A stretch of 64,000 nucleotides of DNA from Streptomyces sp. 6-11-2 (GTDB lineage: Bacteria > Actinomycetota > Actinomycetes > Streptomycetales > Streptomycetaceae), in contig NZ_BJOR01000001.1 of the NCBI RefSeq assembly GCF_006540305.1, forward strand, positions 6,510,001 through 6,574,000, written 5' to 3'. The translations under genes were made by a program, and so were the position numbers. Below are positions 49,730 through 57,810 of this stretch, in pieces (position 1 is the stretch's first letter; each line of letters opens with the position of its first letter). The notes below the pieces were generated by a model, which ran no database searches, was not told the origin of the DNA, and saw only the letters and a program-made list of their open reading frames with translations.

Positions 49730-51127
49730 ATGACGGAAATTCTTGTGCAGGTGGGTGCGGAGGAGAAGGTTCCTCCGGTGGCCAGGGTGGTTGAGCACCC
49801 GGCGTGGCCCGTGCTCAAGGATGCCGTGGAGCGAATCCGGCCATGGCAGTCGAAGGACGGCTCGATCGACTTCACGGCCGAGGGCGCCCCCGGCCGCGCG
49901 GACGCCGACGCCGCCGTACGGCGTGTGATCGACGCCGTCGAGGAGCTGTCCCCGCTGCTGCCGCACGACGCCGCCTACCACGAGGCACTCGTGCGGGACC
50001 TGCGCCGCTGGGCCGAGGGCGGCTTCGAGGTACCGGACTTCCTGGACTCGCTGCTGGCCTTCCAGCCCGCCGCGAACCGCGCGGACGGCCTCCAGCACCT
50101 CGTCGTCTTCCCCATGTACACGCAGAACGGCAACCCGGACCGCAACCTGGAGGCGGTCGTGCTGCGCATGGTCTGGCCGGACTGGCTGGCGGAGCTGGAG
50201 CGCACCCGCTACGACAACCCGCTGTTCTGCGGCATCACGTTCGAGGACTTCACGGGCGGCTACGACACCAACTCCGCCGTCCTCTTCCCGGAGACCATCG
50301 CCGTGCGCGAGGCGCCGGAACGGTTCTCCTGGGGCGGCATCTTCTGCGACCGCGAGGCCGCGCGCTTCCGCCGCGTCACCGCCGCCGCCGTCGACCTCCT
50401 GGGCCTCGAACTGCCCGAGGACATCGCCGCCATGGTCCACGACCAGAAGCGCTGCGAGGAGGCCTTCGTACTGTGGGACATGGTCCACGACCGCACCCAC
50501 AGCCACGGCGACCTGCCGTTCGACCCGTTCATGATCAAGCAGCGCCAGCCGTTCTGGATGTACGGCCTGGAGGAGCTGCGCTGCGACCTCACCGCCTTCA
50601 AGGAGGCCGTGAGGCTCCAGGCCGACGGTGTCGCACAGGCCCGTGACGTGCAGTACGCGGTGCTGTTCGACCGCATGTTCCGCTTCCCGGTCACCGGCGA
50701 GCGCGTGCGCAACTACGACGGCCTCGGCGGTCAGCTGCTCTTCGCCTACCTGCACAAGCACGACGTGGTGCGCTGGACCGACAACAAGCTGACCATCGAC
50801 TGGGAGCGCGCCCCGCAGGTCACCAACCAGCTGTGCGCCGAGATCGAGAAGCTCTACCGCGACGGCATCGACCGCCCCAAGCTGGTCCACTGGTTCGCCG
50901 GCTACGAACTGGTCTCCACCTACCTCGCTCCGCACCCGGGCTCCAAGTGGGCCAAGGGCCCCGACGCCCTGGACCTGACCCAGCCCCCGCGCAAGCTCGT
51001 GGATGACGTGCTTCCGGACGAGTTTCCGCTCAGCATGTTCTACGAGGCACTGTCCAAGAAGCTGAAGAATGTGATCGCCTCGACCAGGGGCATCGTGGCG
51101 GACAGCGCCGAGCGGGTCGCCGCGTGA
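49730..51127 (+). CDS. DUF6421 family protein
   Basis: This 465-residue protein starts at ATG 49730 with GGAGGATGAG upstream. It is a long, mostly helical cytoplasmic protein with conserved stretches VVFPMYTQNGNPDRNLEAVV, FTGGYDTNSAVLFPETIAVR, WGGIFCDREAARFRRV and WDMVHDRTHSHGDLPFDPF with MIKQRQPFWMYGLEELRCDL after it. The HDRTHSHGD cluster looks like a possible metal or active site. It is first in an operon with an SDR and a threonine aldolase through two GTGA overlaps. The operon is common in streptomycetes to my knowledge, but its pathway is unknown. Confidence 0.85.
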   Translation: MTEILVQVGAEEKVPPVARVVEHPAWPVLKDAVERIRPWQSKDGSIDFTAEGAPGRADADAAVRRVIDAVEELSPLLPHDAAYHEALVRDLRRWAEGGFEVPDFLDSLLAFQPAANRADGLQHLVVFPMYTQNGNPDRNLEAVVLRMVWPDWLAELERTRYDNPLFCGITFEDFTGGYDTNSAVLFPETIAVREAPERFSWGGIFCDREAARFRRVTAAAVDLLGLELPEDIAAMVHDQKRCEEAFVLWDMVHDRTHSHGDLPFDPFMIKQRQPFWMYGLEELRCDLTAFKEAVRLQADGVAQARDVQYAVLFDRMFRFPVTGERVRNYDGLGGQLLFAYLHKHDVVRWTDNKLTIDWERAPQVTNQLCAEIEKLYRDGIDRPKLVHWFAGYELVSTYLAPHPGSKWAKGPDALDLTQPPRKLVDDVLPDEFPLSMFYEALSKKLKNVIASTRGIVADSAERVAA

Positions 51128-51168
51128 GCGGCCGCGAAACCGAGAACACTGCGCAGGAGGCGAGGAAC

Positions 51169-51927
51169 ATGGTGGGGAACGGGGCTCTCAGCGGTGCGGT
51201 GATCGCGGTGGCCGGCGCGGGCGGACCGGCCGGCCGGGCGGCGCTGCTCAGGCTCGCCGAGGCGGGTGCGACCGTCGTCGGCGCGGACAACGACCCGGAG
51301 CGGCTCTCGCAGGCCGTGGACGCCGCCCGGTACGCCTCCGGCGGCGCCCGCGTCACCGGGGACACCGTCGACCTGCTCGACCTCCAGTCCACCCGCGACT
51401 GGGCCGCGCACATCGAGAAGGACTTCGGTCGGATCGACGGCCTGGTCCACCTCGTGGGCGGCTGGCGCGGCAGCGAGACCTTCACCAAGACCAGCCTGGA
51501 CGACTGGGACTTCCTTGAGCTGCTGCTCATCCGCACCGTGCAGCACACCTCCCTGGCCTTCCACGAGGCGCTGCAGCGCAGCGAGCGCGGCCGGTACGTC
51601 CTGATCAGCGCGGCCGGCGCCAGCAAGCCCACCGCGGGCAACGCGGCGTACTCCGCCGCCAAGGCGGCCGCCGAGGCGTGGACGCTGGCCATGGCCGACT
51701 TCTTCCGCAAGGCGGGAAAGAGCGAGGGCGCCGAAGGGCCGACGTCCGCGGCTGCGATCCTGGTGGTGAAGGCGTTGGTGCACGACGCGATGCGCGCCGA
51801 CCGCCCCAACGCGAAGTTCGCGGGCTTCACGGACGTCAAGGACCTGGCCGAGGCCATCGTCGACGTGTGGAGCAAGCCCGCCGCGGAAGTGAACGGAAAC
51901 CGTCTGTGGCTGACCGACAAGCCGTGA
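51169..51927 (+). CDS. SDR family NAD(P)-dependent oxidoreductase
   Basis: ATG 51169 is favoured because AGGAGG lies eight bases upstream; a GTG at 51124 overlaps the DUF6421 stop and would add 15 residues. The 252-residue protein has an altered cofactor loop VIAVAGAGGPAGRAALLRLA, then GRIDGLVHLVGGWRG in place of the usual NNAG, and the catalytic Ser (YVLISAAGAS) with AYSAAKAAAEAW (Y-x-x-x-K). It is probably an active reductase of unknown substrate. The stop overlaps the threonine aldolase start. Confidence 0.87.
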   Translation: MVGNGALSGAVIAVAGAGGPAGRAALLRLAEAGATVVGADNDPERLSQAVDAARYASGGARVTGDTVDLLDLQSTRDWAAHIEKDFGRIDGLVHLVGGWRGSETFTKTSLDDWDFLELLLIRTVQHTSLAFHEALQRSERGRYVLISAAGASKPTAGNAAYSAAKAAAEAWTLAMADFFRKAGKSEGAEGPTSAAAILVVKALVHDAMRADRPNAKFAGFTDVKDLAEAIVDVWSKPAAEVNGNRLWLTDKP

Positions 51928-52994
51928 ACCCTCCCAGGACCGACGCGCGTCGCCATCACGACCCCGAGGTCCGCGGGTTCGCCAGCGACAACTACGCCGG
52001 GGTCCACCCGGAGGTGCTCGCCGCCCTGGCCGTGGCCAACGGCGGGCACCAGGTCGCGTACGGCGAGGACGACTACACCGAGAACCTCCAGCGGATCGTC
52101 CGCAGCCACTTCGGCGCCACCGCGGAGGCGTTCCCGGTGTTCAACGGAACCGGCGCGAACGTCGTGGCGCTCCAGGCGGTCACCGACCGCTGGGGCGCGG
52201 TGATCTGCGCGGAGAGCGCGCACATCAACGTCGACGAGGGCGGCGCCCCCGAGCGCATGGGCGGCCTGAAGCTGCTCACCGTGCCCACGCCCGACGGCAA
52301 GCTCACCCCCGAGCTGATCGACCGGCAGGCGTACGGCTGGGAGGACGAGCACCGGGCGATGCCGCAGGCCGTCTCGATCACCCAGAGCACCGAACTCGGC
52401 ACCCTCTACACGCCCGAGGAGATCCGCGCCATCTGCGAGCACGCGCACGCGCGGGGCATGAAGGTGCACCTGGACGGCTCCCGCATCGCCAACGCGGCCG
52501 CCTCCCTGGACGTGCCGATGCGGACGTTCACCAACGCCGTCGGCGTCGACATCCTCTCCCTGGGCGGGACGAAGAACGGCGCGATGTTCGGCGAGGCGGT
52601 CGTGGTCCTCAACCAGGACTCCGTCCGCCAGATGAAGCACATCCGCAAGATGAGCATGCAGCTCGCCTCCAAGATGCGTTTCGTGTCGGTGCAGTTGGAG
52701 GCGCTGCTCGCCAAGGACCTGTGGCTGCGCAACGCCCGGCACGCCAACGAGATGGCGCAGCGGCTCGCGGAAGGCGTGCGCGCCGTGCACGGCGTGGAGA
52801 TCCTCTACCCGGTGCAGGCCAACGGGGTCTTCGCCAAGCTCCCGCACGAGGTGAGCGAGCGCCTGCAGAAGCGGTTCCGCTTCTACTTCTGGGACGAGGC
52901 GGAGGGCGTCGTGCGCTGGATGTGCGCCTTCGACACCACCGAGGACGACGTGGACACGTTCGTGGCCGCGGTGAAGGAGGAGATGGCGCGCTAG
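51924..52994 (+). CDS. Low-specificity L-threonine aldolase
   Basis: This 356-residue PLP enzyme is taken from GTG 51924 (GTGA overlap with the SDR); GTG 51906 is possible. Motifs are FASDNYAGVHPEVLAALAVA, QVAYGEDDYTENLQ, FPVFNGTGANVVALQAV, HINVDEGGAPE, KVHLDGSRIANAAAS, and the PLP lysine in DILSLGGTKNGAMFGEAVVV. It splits threonine or allo-threonine to glycine and acetaldehyde, or related beta-hydroxy amino acids. With the SDR and DUF6421 it may form a hydroxy-amino-acid pathway; that is inferred. Confidence 0.92.
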   Translation: MNPPRTDARRHHDPEVRGFASDNYAGVHPEVLAALAVANGGHQVAYGEDDYTENLQRIVRSHFGATAEAFPVFNGTGANVVALQAVTDRWGAVICAESAHINVDEGGAPERMGGLKLLTVPTPDGKLTPELIDRQAYGWEDEHRAMPQAVSITQSTELGTLYTPEEIRAICEHAHARGMKVHLDGSRIANAAASLDVPMRTFTNAVGVDILSLGGTKNGAMFGEAVVVLNQDSVRQMKHIRKMSMQLASKMRFVSVQLEALLAKDLWLRNARHANEMAQRLAEGVRAVHGVEILYPVQANGVFAKLPHEVSERLQKRFRFYFWDEAEGVVRWMCAFDTTEDDVDTFVAAVKEEMAR

Positions 52995-53024
52995 CGGCCG
53001 CACACCGGTCGGATCTGCATAGTT

Positions 53025-53075
53025 ATGCGATCGCTCGAAAAGTCATTGACGTTCGAGTGGTCGCATTCCTATGCT
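53025..53075 (+). promoter_or_regulatory. Sigma70-type promoter with overlapping inverted repeat, leaderless start
   Basis: TTGACG (53046-53051) and TATGCT (53070-53075) are 18 bp apart. The ATG at 53084 is eight bases after the -10, so the message is probably leaderless. Arms ATGCGATCGCTCGAA (53025-53039) and TTCGAGTGGTCGCAT (53052-53066) form an inverted repeat with 13 of 15 pairs, spanning the -35 and spacer, and may be an operator. Confidence 0.6.
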
Positions 53076-53083
53076 CTGCGGGC

Positions 53084-53677
53084 ATGGAGCTGATCCAGAA
53101 CACCCCTGACCTGTCTGCATATTTGGCCGCCGACGAGGTGATCGACCATGAGCACCCGATGGTCCGCGAGACGGCTGCCCGTCTCGCCGAGGGGGTGGCA
53201 GACTCGTATGCCTATGCACGGTCCGCGTACGAGTTCGTGCGCGACGGCATCCCGCACTCGCAGGACTCCGGCGACCCGCGCGTCACCTGGCGGGCCTCCG
53301 ACGTCCTCCGGCTGCGCACCGGCATCTGCTACGCCAAGGCCCATGCCCTGGCGGCGCTGCTGCGGGCCGAGGACATCCCGACGGCGCTGTGCTACCAGCG
53401 GCTGACGCACGACGGCGACGGCGGGCACGTGGTGCACGGACTGATCGCCGTCCGGTTCAACGGAGCCTGGCACCGGCAGGACCCGCGCGGCAACAAGCCG
53501 GGCGTCGACGCCCGGTTCTCCCTCACCGGTGAGCGCCTGGCCTTCGTACCGGATCCGAAGTCCAACGAGCTGGACTATCCGGTGCTGTACGCTGAACCGC
53601 ACCCGGCCGTGCTGGCCGCCCTCACGGCCGCTCCGGACCGGCCGCGGCTGTGGAAGACGCTCCCTGCCGCACTCTGA
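53084..53677 (+). CDS. Transglutaminase-like cysteine peptidase family protein
   Basis: This 197-residue protein starts at ATG 53084 directly after a -10 box. The transglutaminase core is present: VTWRASDVLRLRTGICYAKA with the catalytic Cys in G-I-C-Y-A-K, the His in GHVVHGLIAVRFNGAWHRQD, and the Asp in DPRGNKPGVDARFS. It has no signal peptide. Similar small proteins are found in many bacteria, and their substrates are mostly unknown. It is followed 17 bp later by the B3/4 protein and probably co-transcribed with it. Confidence 0.85.
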   Translation: MELIQNTPDLSAYLAADEVIDHEHPMVRETAARLAEGVADSYAYARSAYEFVRDGIPHSQDSGDPRVTWRASDVLRLRTGICYAKAHALAALLRAEDIPTALCYQRLTHDGDGGHVVHGLIAVRFNGAWHRQDPRGNKPGVDARFSLTGERLAFVPDPKSNELDYPVLYAEPHPAVLAALTAAPDRPRLWKTLPAAL

Positions 53678-53694
53678 CCGCGAGGCGGGAGAAC

Positions 53695-54390
53695 ATGGCA
53701 CCGACGCTCACCGTGTCCGACGAGGTACGCGCACTCACGCCCGGCTTCACCCACGTGGCCGTCGAGGCCCACGGGCTGGTGGGCGGACCGAGCACCGATG
53801 CCTCCTCGGCGCTCCTCGACGAGGCCGCACGCCGTCTGGCGGCGCGGCTGGAGGGGCGCGCCCCGCACGAGGACCCGCACATGGCCGCCTGGCGCGAGAC
53901 CTACACGGCGTTCGGCTCCAAGCCCTCCCGTACCCGCAACTCGGCGGAGGCGCTGGCCCGGCGGGCGGTGACCGACGCCGGACTGCCCCGTATCAACCTG
54001 CTCGTCGATCTCTACAACGCCATCAGCGTCGCCCATCTCATCCCGGTCGGAGGCGAGGACCTCGACCGGATCGAGGGCGGTATGCGCCTGGTGCGGGCCA
54101 GCGGCGAGGAGGACTTCGTGACCGTCGCGGGCGGCGAGGAGACCGTCGAACACCCGGACGCGGGCGAGGTGGTGTGGTGCGACGAGGCCGGCGTGACCTG
54201 CCGCCGCTGGAACTGGCGCCAGGGCCCGCGTACCCGTCTCACCGAGCAGACCGCGTCGGGCATCTTCCTGCTGGAGAGCCTGCCCCCGATGCCGGTGGCC
54301 GAGGTGGAGGCGGCGGCGGCCGAACTCGCCGAGCTGCTGGAGAAGTTCAGCCCGGGCGCCGAGGTCACCGTACGGCCGCCCGCGTCATAG
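53695..54390 (+). CDS. B3/4 domain-containing protein
   Basis: This 231-residue protein starts at ATG 53695. The region from about 30 to 220 matches the B3/4 domain of phenylalanyl-tRNA synthetase beta: WRETYTAFGSKPSRTRNSAE, INLLVDLYNAISVAHLIPVG, VWCDEAGVTCRRWNWRQGPR and TASGIFLLESLPPM. In the synthetase this domain helps edit mischarged tRNA; free-standing versions may act on tRNA or small molecules. It follows the transglutaminase-like gene by 17 bp, so a shared transcript is likely. Confidence 0.87.
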   Translation: MAPTLTVSDEVRALTPGFTHVAVEAHGLVGGPSTDASSALLDEAARRLAARLEGRAPHEDPHMAAWRETYTAFGSKPSRTRNSAEALARRAVTDAGLPRINLLVDLYNAISVAHLIPVGGEDLDRIEGGMRLVRASGEEDFVTVAGGEETVEHPDAGEVVWCDEAGVTCRRWNWRQGPRTRLTEQTASGIFLLESLPPMPVAEVEAAAAELAELLEKFSPGAEVTVRPPAS

Positions 54391-54398
54391 GGTCTTTC

Positions 54399-54569
54399 GT
54401 TTGGATCAGGTCGGATCAGGGAGCGGGGTCCGGTGCCGTGGATCGCACGGCGGAGGAGGGCGGCAGGGCGGAGCCCTGCCAGGCCGACGACAACGCGGCT
54501 GGGGGTACCCCCTGCTCGAAGAGCTTGGGGGAGCGCTGTCAGGGCCCGCGAGCCCGGCATGATCCAAAC
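54399..54569. repeat. MITE-like repeat with GTTTGGATCA terminal inverted repeats
   Basis: The 171-bp block begins GTTTGGATCA and ends TGATCCAAAC, a perfect 10-bp inverted repeat. It contains GGGGGTACCCCC and AGCTTGGGGGAG, a motif I recall from many Streptomyces intergenic repeats. It has no coding capacity and no clear target duplication. It is probably a non-autonomous element moved by a transposase elsewhere. The remaining sequence to 54632 shows nothing. Confidence 0.6.
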
Positions 54570-54632
54570 AAGAGGCTCTGGACCCGGGCCCGCTCCGTCA
54601 CCTTCCGGTGCGCCGTGCGGTCCCGGCCGGGT

Positions 54633-55361
54633 TCAGTGCGCCCCGGCCGTGCGGAGCTGGTCCGGGGTGGGGGCCGTGCCGCCGAGGTGGGCGGGCATCC
54701 ACCAGGTGTCGTCGGCAGACCGGGGGCGGACCGGGTAGGCGCGCTGGGCGGCCTCCAGGAGCTCCTGGACGCGTTCGCGCAGCCGGCGGGTGAGGGCGCC
54801 CGCGTACTGCTCGCGGGAGGCCTCCATGGCCTCGCCCACGCGGATCGTGACTGGGATGTGGCTGCGCTTGAAGTTGCGCGGGTGGCCCTTGGTCCACAGC
54901 CGCTGCGTGCCCCAGACGGCCATCGGGATCAGCGGAACACCCGCCTCCTGCGCGAGGCGTGCCGCGCCCGACTTGAAGCTCTTCAGCGTGAACGACTCGG
55001 AGATCGTGGCCTCCGGGAACACCCCGATCACCTCGCCGGACCGCAGCGAGTCCAGCGCTCGCGCGTACGCCGCCTCACCGTTGGCGCGGTCCACCGGGAT
55101 GTGCTTCATGCCGCGCATCAGGGGACCGGAGATCCGGTGCCGGAAGACCGACTCCTTGGCCATGAAACGCACCAGGCGCTTCTGCGGGAGCGCCGCGAGC
55201 CCGTTGAAGACGAAGTCCAGATAGCTGATGTGATTGCTCACCAGCACGGCGCCGCCCGTGCGCGGGATGTTCTCCGAGCCCCGGCAGTCGATCTTGAGGT
55301 CCCACGCCTTGAACATCGTGCGGGCGAGACCGATGACGGGGCGGTAGACGAGCTCTGCCAT
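54633..55361 (-). CDS. 1-acyl-sn-glycerol-3-phosphate acyltransferase-like (PlsC family)
   Basis: This 242-residue protein is taken from ATG 55361 (MAELVYRPVIGLARTMF). The PlsC motifs are present: block I SNHISYLDFVFNGLAALPQK (N-H-x4-D), block II ESVFRHRISGPLMRGMKHIP, block III GVFPEATISES (F-P-E-A-T), and block IV VPLIPMAVWGTQRLW. It adds an acyl chain to lysophosphatidic acid or a related acceptor at the membrane in phospholipid synthesis. An upstream TACG-N4-CGTA box (55412) may be its operator. Confidence 0.9.
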   Translation of the reverse strand: MAELVYRPVIGLARTMFKAWDLKIDCRGSENIPRTGGAVLVSNHISYLDFVFNGLAALPQKRLVRFMAKESVFRHRISGPLMRGMKHIPVDRANGEAAYARALDSLRSGEVIGVFPEATISESFTLKSFKSGAARLAQEAGVPLIPMAVWGTQRLWTKGHPRNFKRSHIPVTIRVGEAMEASREQYAGALTRRLRERVQELLEAAQRAYPVRPRSADDTWWMPAHLGGTAPTPDQLRTAGAH

Positions 55362-55411
55362 GAGCGGGACGGACCCTTCTCTCTGCCAGGGAAGGGGCTC
55401 CCGGCTGAAGT

Positions 55412-55423
55412 TACGCTGCCGTA
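55412..55423. promoter_or_regulatory. TACG-N4-CGTA box upstream of the acyltransferase
   Basis: TACGCTGCCGTA is a short inverted repeat 51 bp before the acyltransferase start. TACG/CGTA boxes of this kind precede lipid genes controlled by TetR-type regulators in actinobacteria, but no cognate regulator is adjacent. The rest of 55362-55699 shows no gene. Confidence 0.35.
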
Positions 55424-55699
55424 GGTTTACGGCCTGTCGCAGATCGTGCCCCAAGAACGGCCCGGGAGCCAGTCCACGTGCCCGTCCACGGCGAGATCCT
55501 CGTCACGTCACCCGTGAGATTCCGCCCGACGGCCCACAGCGGCCACACCGCGCCCACGGACCGCCGGCCGCGGCCACCGCCCGGCGGACCCGTCCCGGGT
55601 TCCGGGAATCTCCGCGCTCGCGGGCGCGCTGAACCGGTCGGCGCGCGCGGGCGCGTTCGCGAAGGTACGGCGGCGGCACAGCGGAACAGGAGAGCAGGC

Positions 55700-56026
55700 G
55701 TGGGGGGATGTGGCGAGGACAGGCGGCTCGGGGCGGCCGAACTCGGTGAGGACCTCGGCGCGCGTGCCACGCTGGTGCAGTTCTCCAGCGCCTTCTGCGC
55801 ACCCTGCCGGGCGACCAGGAGAGTCCTCGGCGAGGTGGCCCGCATGGTCCCCGGCGTGGCGCACGTCGAGGTCGACGCCGAGGCCCGGCTCGACCTCGTG
55901 CGCGAACTCGGAATCCTCAGGACGCCGACCGTGCTCGTCCTCGACGCGGACGGCCGCGTGGTACGGCGGGCCGCCGGACAGCCGCGCACGGCGGACGTCA
56001 TCGCGGCCCTGGGGGAGGCGTTGTGA
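55700..56026 (+). CDS. Thioredoxin-fold protein with CAPC motif
   Basis: GTG 55700 follows AGGAGAGC. The 108-residue protein has the thioredoxin fold: ATLVQFSSAFCAPCRATRRV with the redox pair Cys-Ala-Pro-Cys, VAHVEVDAEARLDLVRELGI, and the cis-Pro in LRTPTVLVLDADGRVV. The usual active site is CGPC, so the second residue is changed. Many streptomycete relatives seem to carry an N-terminal membrane anchor before GAAELGEDLG, which is not found here in any frame. It may therefore be a soluble or truncated variant. Confidence 0.8.
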   Translation: MGGCGEDRRLGAAELGEDLGARATLVQFSSAFCAPCRATRRVLGEVARMVPGVAHVEVDAEARLDLVRELGILRTPTVLVLDADGRVVRRAAGQPRTADVIAALGEAL

Positions 56027-56234
56027 GGTCCGGATCCATGACGGCGGGACAGCACCCACATCCCGGGACGTACTTGACTGGGCACGCCAACTATCGTGAG
56101 CCTGACCGCTTGCCCGCGGAACTCCTTCTTCTCGGGCGGCCCCGCGTCGACCCAGCCCGCCCCACGAGCGCGTGCCGCCCGGACTGTTGAGCAGCCACGG
56201 ATCCCGCTCGTCCGACCAGCAGAAGGACAGCTCC

Positions 56235-56753
56235 ATGACGGCCACGTCCGACCTGGGCGCCTCCGCCACCGTCCGGCTCGCCTCCCCCCAGCTGCTGCGC
56301 TCCGTCTTCCGGCGGCACGCGGCGGGCGTCGCGGTGATCACCGCCCGGGGCGACGCCGGTCCGGTCGGCTTCACCGCCACCTCCCTCACCTCCGTCTCCG
56401 CCGAGCCCCCGCTGCTCTCCTTCGGCGTCGGCACCGGCGGCTCCAGCTGGCCGGCGATCGCCGCGACCGACCACGTCGGCGTCCACATACTCGGGGAGCA
56501 CCAGGAGGAACTGGCCGCCACCTTCGCGCGCAGCGGTGCCGACCGCTTCGGAGCGCCGACGGCGTGGCGCGAGGGCCCCGAGGGGGTGCCCGTCCTCGAC
56601 GGCGTGCTCGCCTGGATGGTGTGCCGGGTCGTCACGCGGGTGCCGGCCGGGGACCACCGCATCGTGCTGGCCGAGGTCGTCCTGGGCGACCCCACGGGCG
56701 TCGGCCGTCCGCTTCTCTACCATCAGGGCCGCTTCGGCGCGCTGCGTGATTGA
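56235..56753 (+). CDS. Flavin reductase family protein (FMN-binding split barrel)
   Basis: This 172-residue protein starts at ATG 56235 with GAAGGAC upstream. It has the family pattern: LRSVFRRHAAGVAVITARGD, VGFTATSLTSVSAEPPLLSF, HVGVHILGEHQEELAATFAR and LLYHQGRFGAL at the end. Such enzymes supply reduced FMN to two-component monooxygenases. No oxygenase is adjacent. The etfBA pair follows about 220 bp later but is unlikely to be in the same transcript. Confidence 0.9.
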   Translation: MTATSDLGASATVRLASPQLLRSVFRRHAAGVAVITARGDAGPVGFTATSLTSVSAEPPLLSFGVGTGGSSWPAIAATDHVGVHILGEHQEELAATFARSGADRFGAPTAWREGPEGVPVLDGVLAWMVCRVVTRVPAGDHRIVLAEVVLGDPTGVGRPLLYHQGRFGALRD

Positions 56754-56972
56754 TCACCTCGGCGCTCCCCTGCGAAGCCGTCGGGTTCCGGTTACGCTGC
56801 GTTGCGAAGGTCACAGTTCAAAGCGCTTGCTCAGCGGGCATGAACTGGGTGTACTGGCGAGTAATATTCCGCTCGGAGCGCGCGGTCGCCCTGACCGGGA
56901 TCGGCCGCTTCAGGCGCCTATGCTGCCTGCAGGAAGGCAGCCCAGAGAAGACGATGCAGTAGGAGAGCCGGC

Positions 56973-57758
56973 GTGAGCTTGAGGATCGTTGTCACTGTGA
57001 AGTACGTGCCCGACGCCACTGGCGACCGGCACTTCGCCGATGACCTGACCGTCGACCGGGACGACGTGGACGGTCTGCTCTCCGAGCTGGACGAGTACGC
57101 GGTCGAGCAGGCGCTGCAGATCGCGGAGAACGCCGACGAGGCTGAGGTCACCGTTCTGACGGTGGGTCCGGAGGACGCCAAGGACGCGCTGCGCAAGGCG
57201 CTTTCGATGGGCGCCGACAAGGCGATCCACGTCGAGGACGACGACCTGCACGGCACGGACGCCATCGGCACCTCGCTGGTGCTGGCCAAGGCGATCGAGA
57301 AGGCCGGCTACGACCTGGTGATCTCCGGCATGGCCTCCACCGACGGCTCCATGGGCGTGGTCCCGGCGCTGCTGGCCGAGCGCCTGGGCGTGCCGCAGGT
57401 GACGCTGCTGGCCGAGGTGTCGGTCGAGGACGGCACCGTGAAGGGCCGCCGGGACGGCGACGCCGCCTCGGAGCAGCTCGAGGCGTCCCTGCCCGCGGTG
57501 GTCTCGGTCACCGACCAGTCGGGCGAGGCCCGTTACCCGTCCTTCAAGGGCATCATGGCGGCCAAGAAGAAGCCGGTTCAGTCCTGGGACCTGTCCGACC
57601 TGGACATCGACGAGGACGAGGTCGGTCTGGAGAACGCCTGGACGGCCGTCGACTCCGCCACGGAGCGCCCGGCCCGCACCGCCGGCACGATCGTCAAGGA
57701 CGAGGGCGAGGGCGGCAAGCAGCTCGCCGAGTTCCTCGCGAGCCAGAAGTTCATCTGA
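56973..57758 (+). CDS. etfB: Electron transfer flavoprotein subunit beta
   Basis: This 261-residue protein starts at GTG 56973 behind AGGAGAG. It begins LRIVVTVKYVPDATGDRHFA and has the family stretches VEQALQIAENADEAEVTVLT, ALSMGADKAIHVEDD and VISGMASTDGSMGVVPALLA with RLGVPQVTLLAEV after it. EtfB pairs with EtfA, holds AMP, and passes electrons from acyl-CoA dehydrogenases to the quinone pool. It is upstream of and co-transcribed with etfA (52-bp gap). Confidence 0.95.
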   Translation: MSLRIVVTVKYVPDATGDRHFADDLTVDRDDVDGLLSELDEYAVEQALQIAENADEAEVTVLTVGPEDAKDALRKALSMGADKAIHVEDDDLHGTDAIGTSLVLAKAIEKAGYDLVISGMASTDGSMGVVPALLAERLGVPQVTLLAEVSVEDGTVKGRRDGDAASEQLEASLPAVVSVTDQSGEARYPSFKGIMAAKKKPVQSWDLSDLDIDEDEVGLENAWTAVDSATERPARTAGTIVKDEGEGGKQLAEFLASQKFI

Positions 57759-57810
57759 GGCCCGCAACCCGCCGACCGCCCCCCTTCGCAAGCAGGAGAG
57801 AAGAAGTCCC

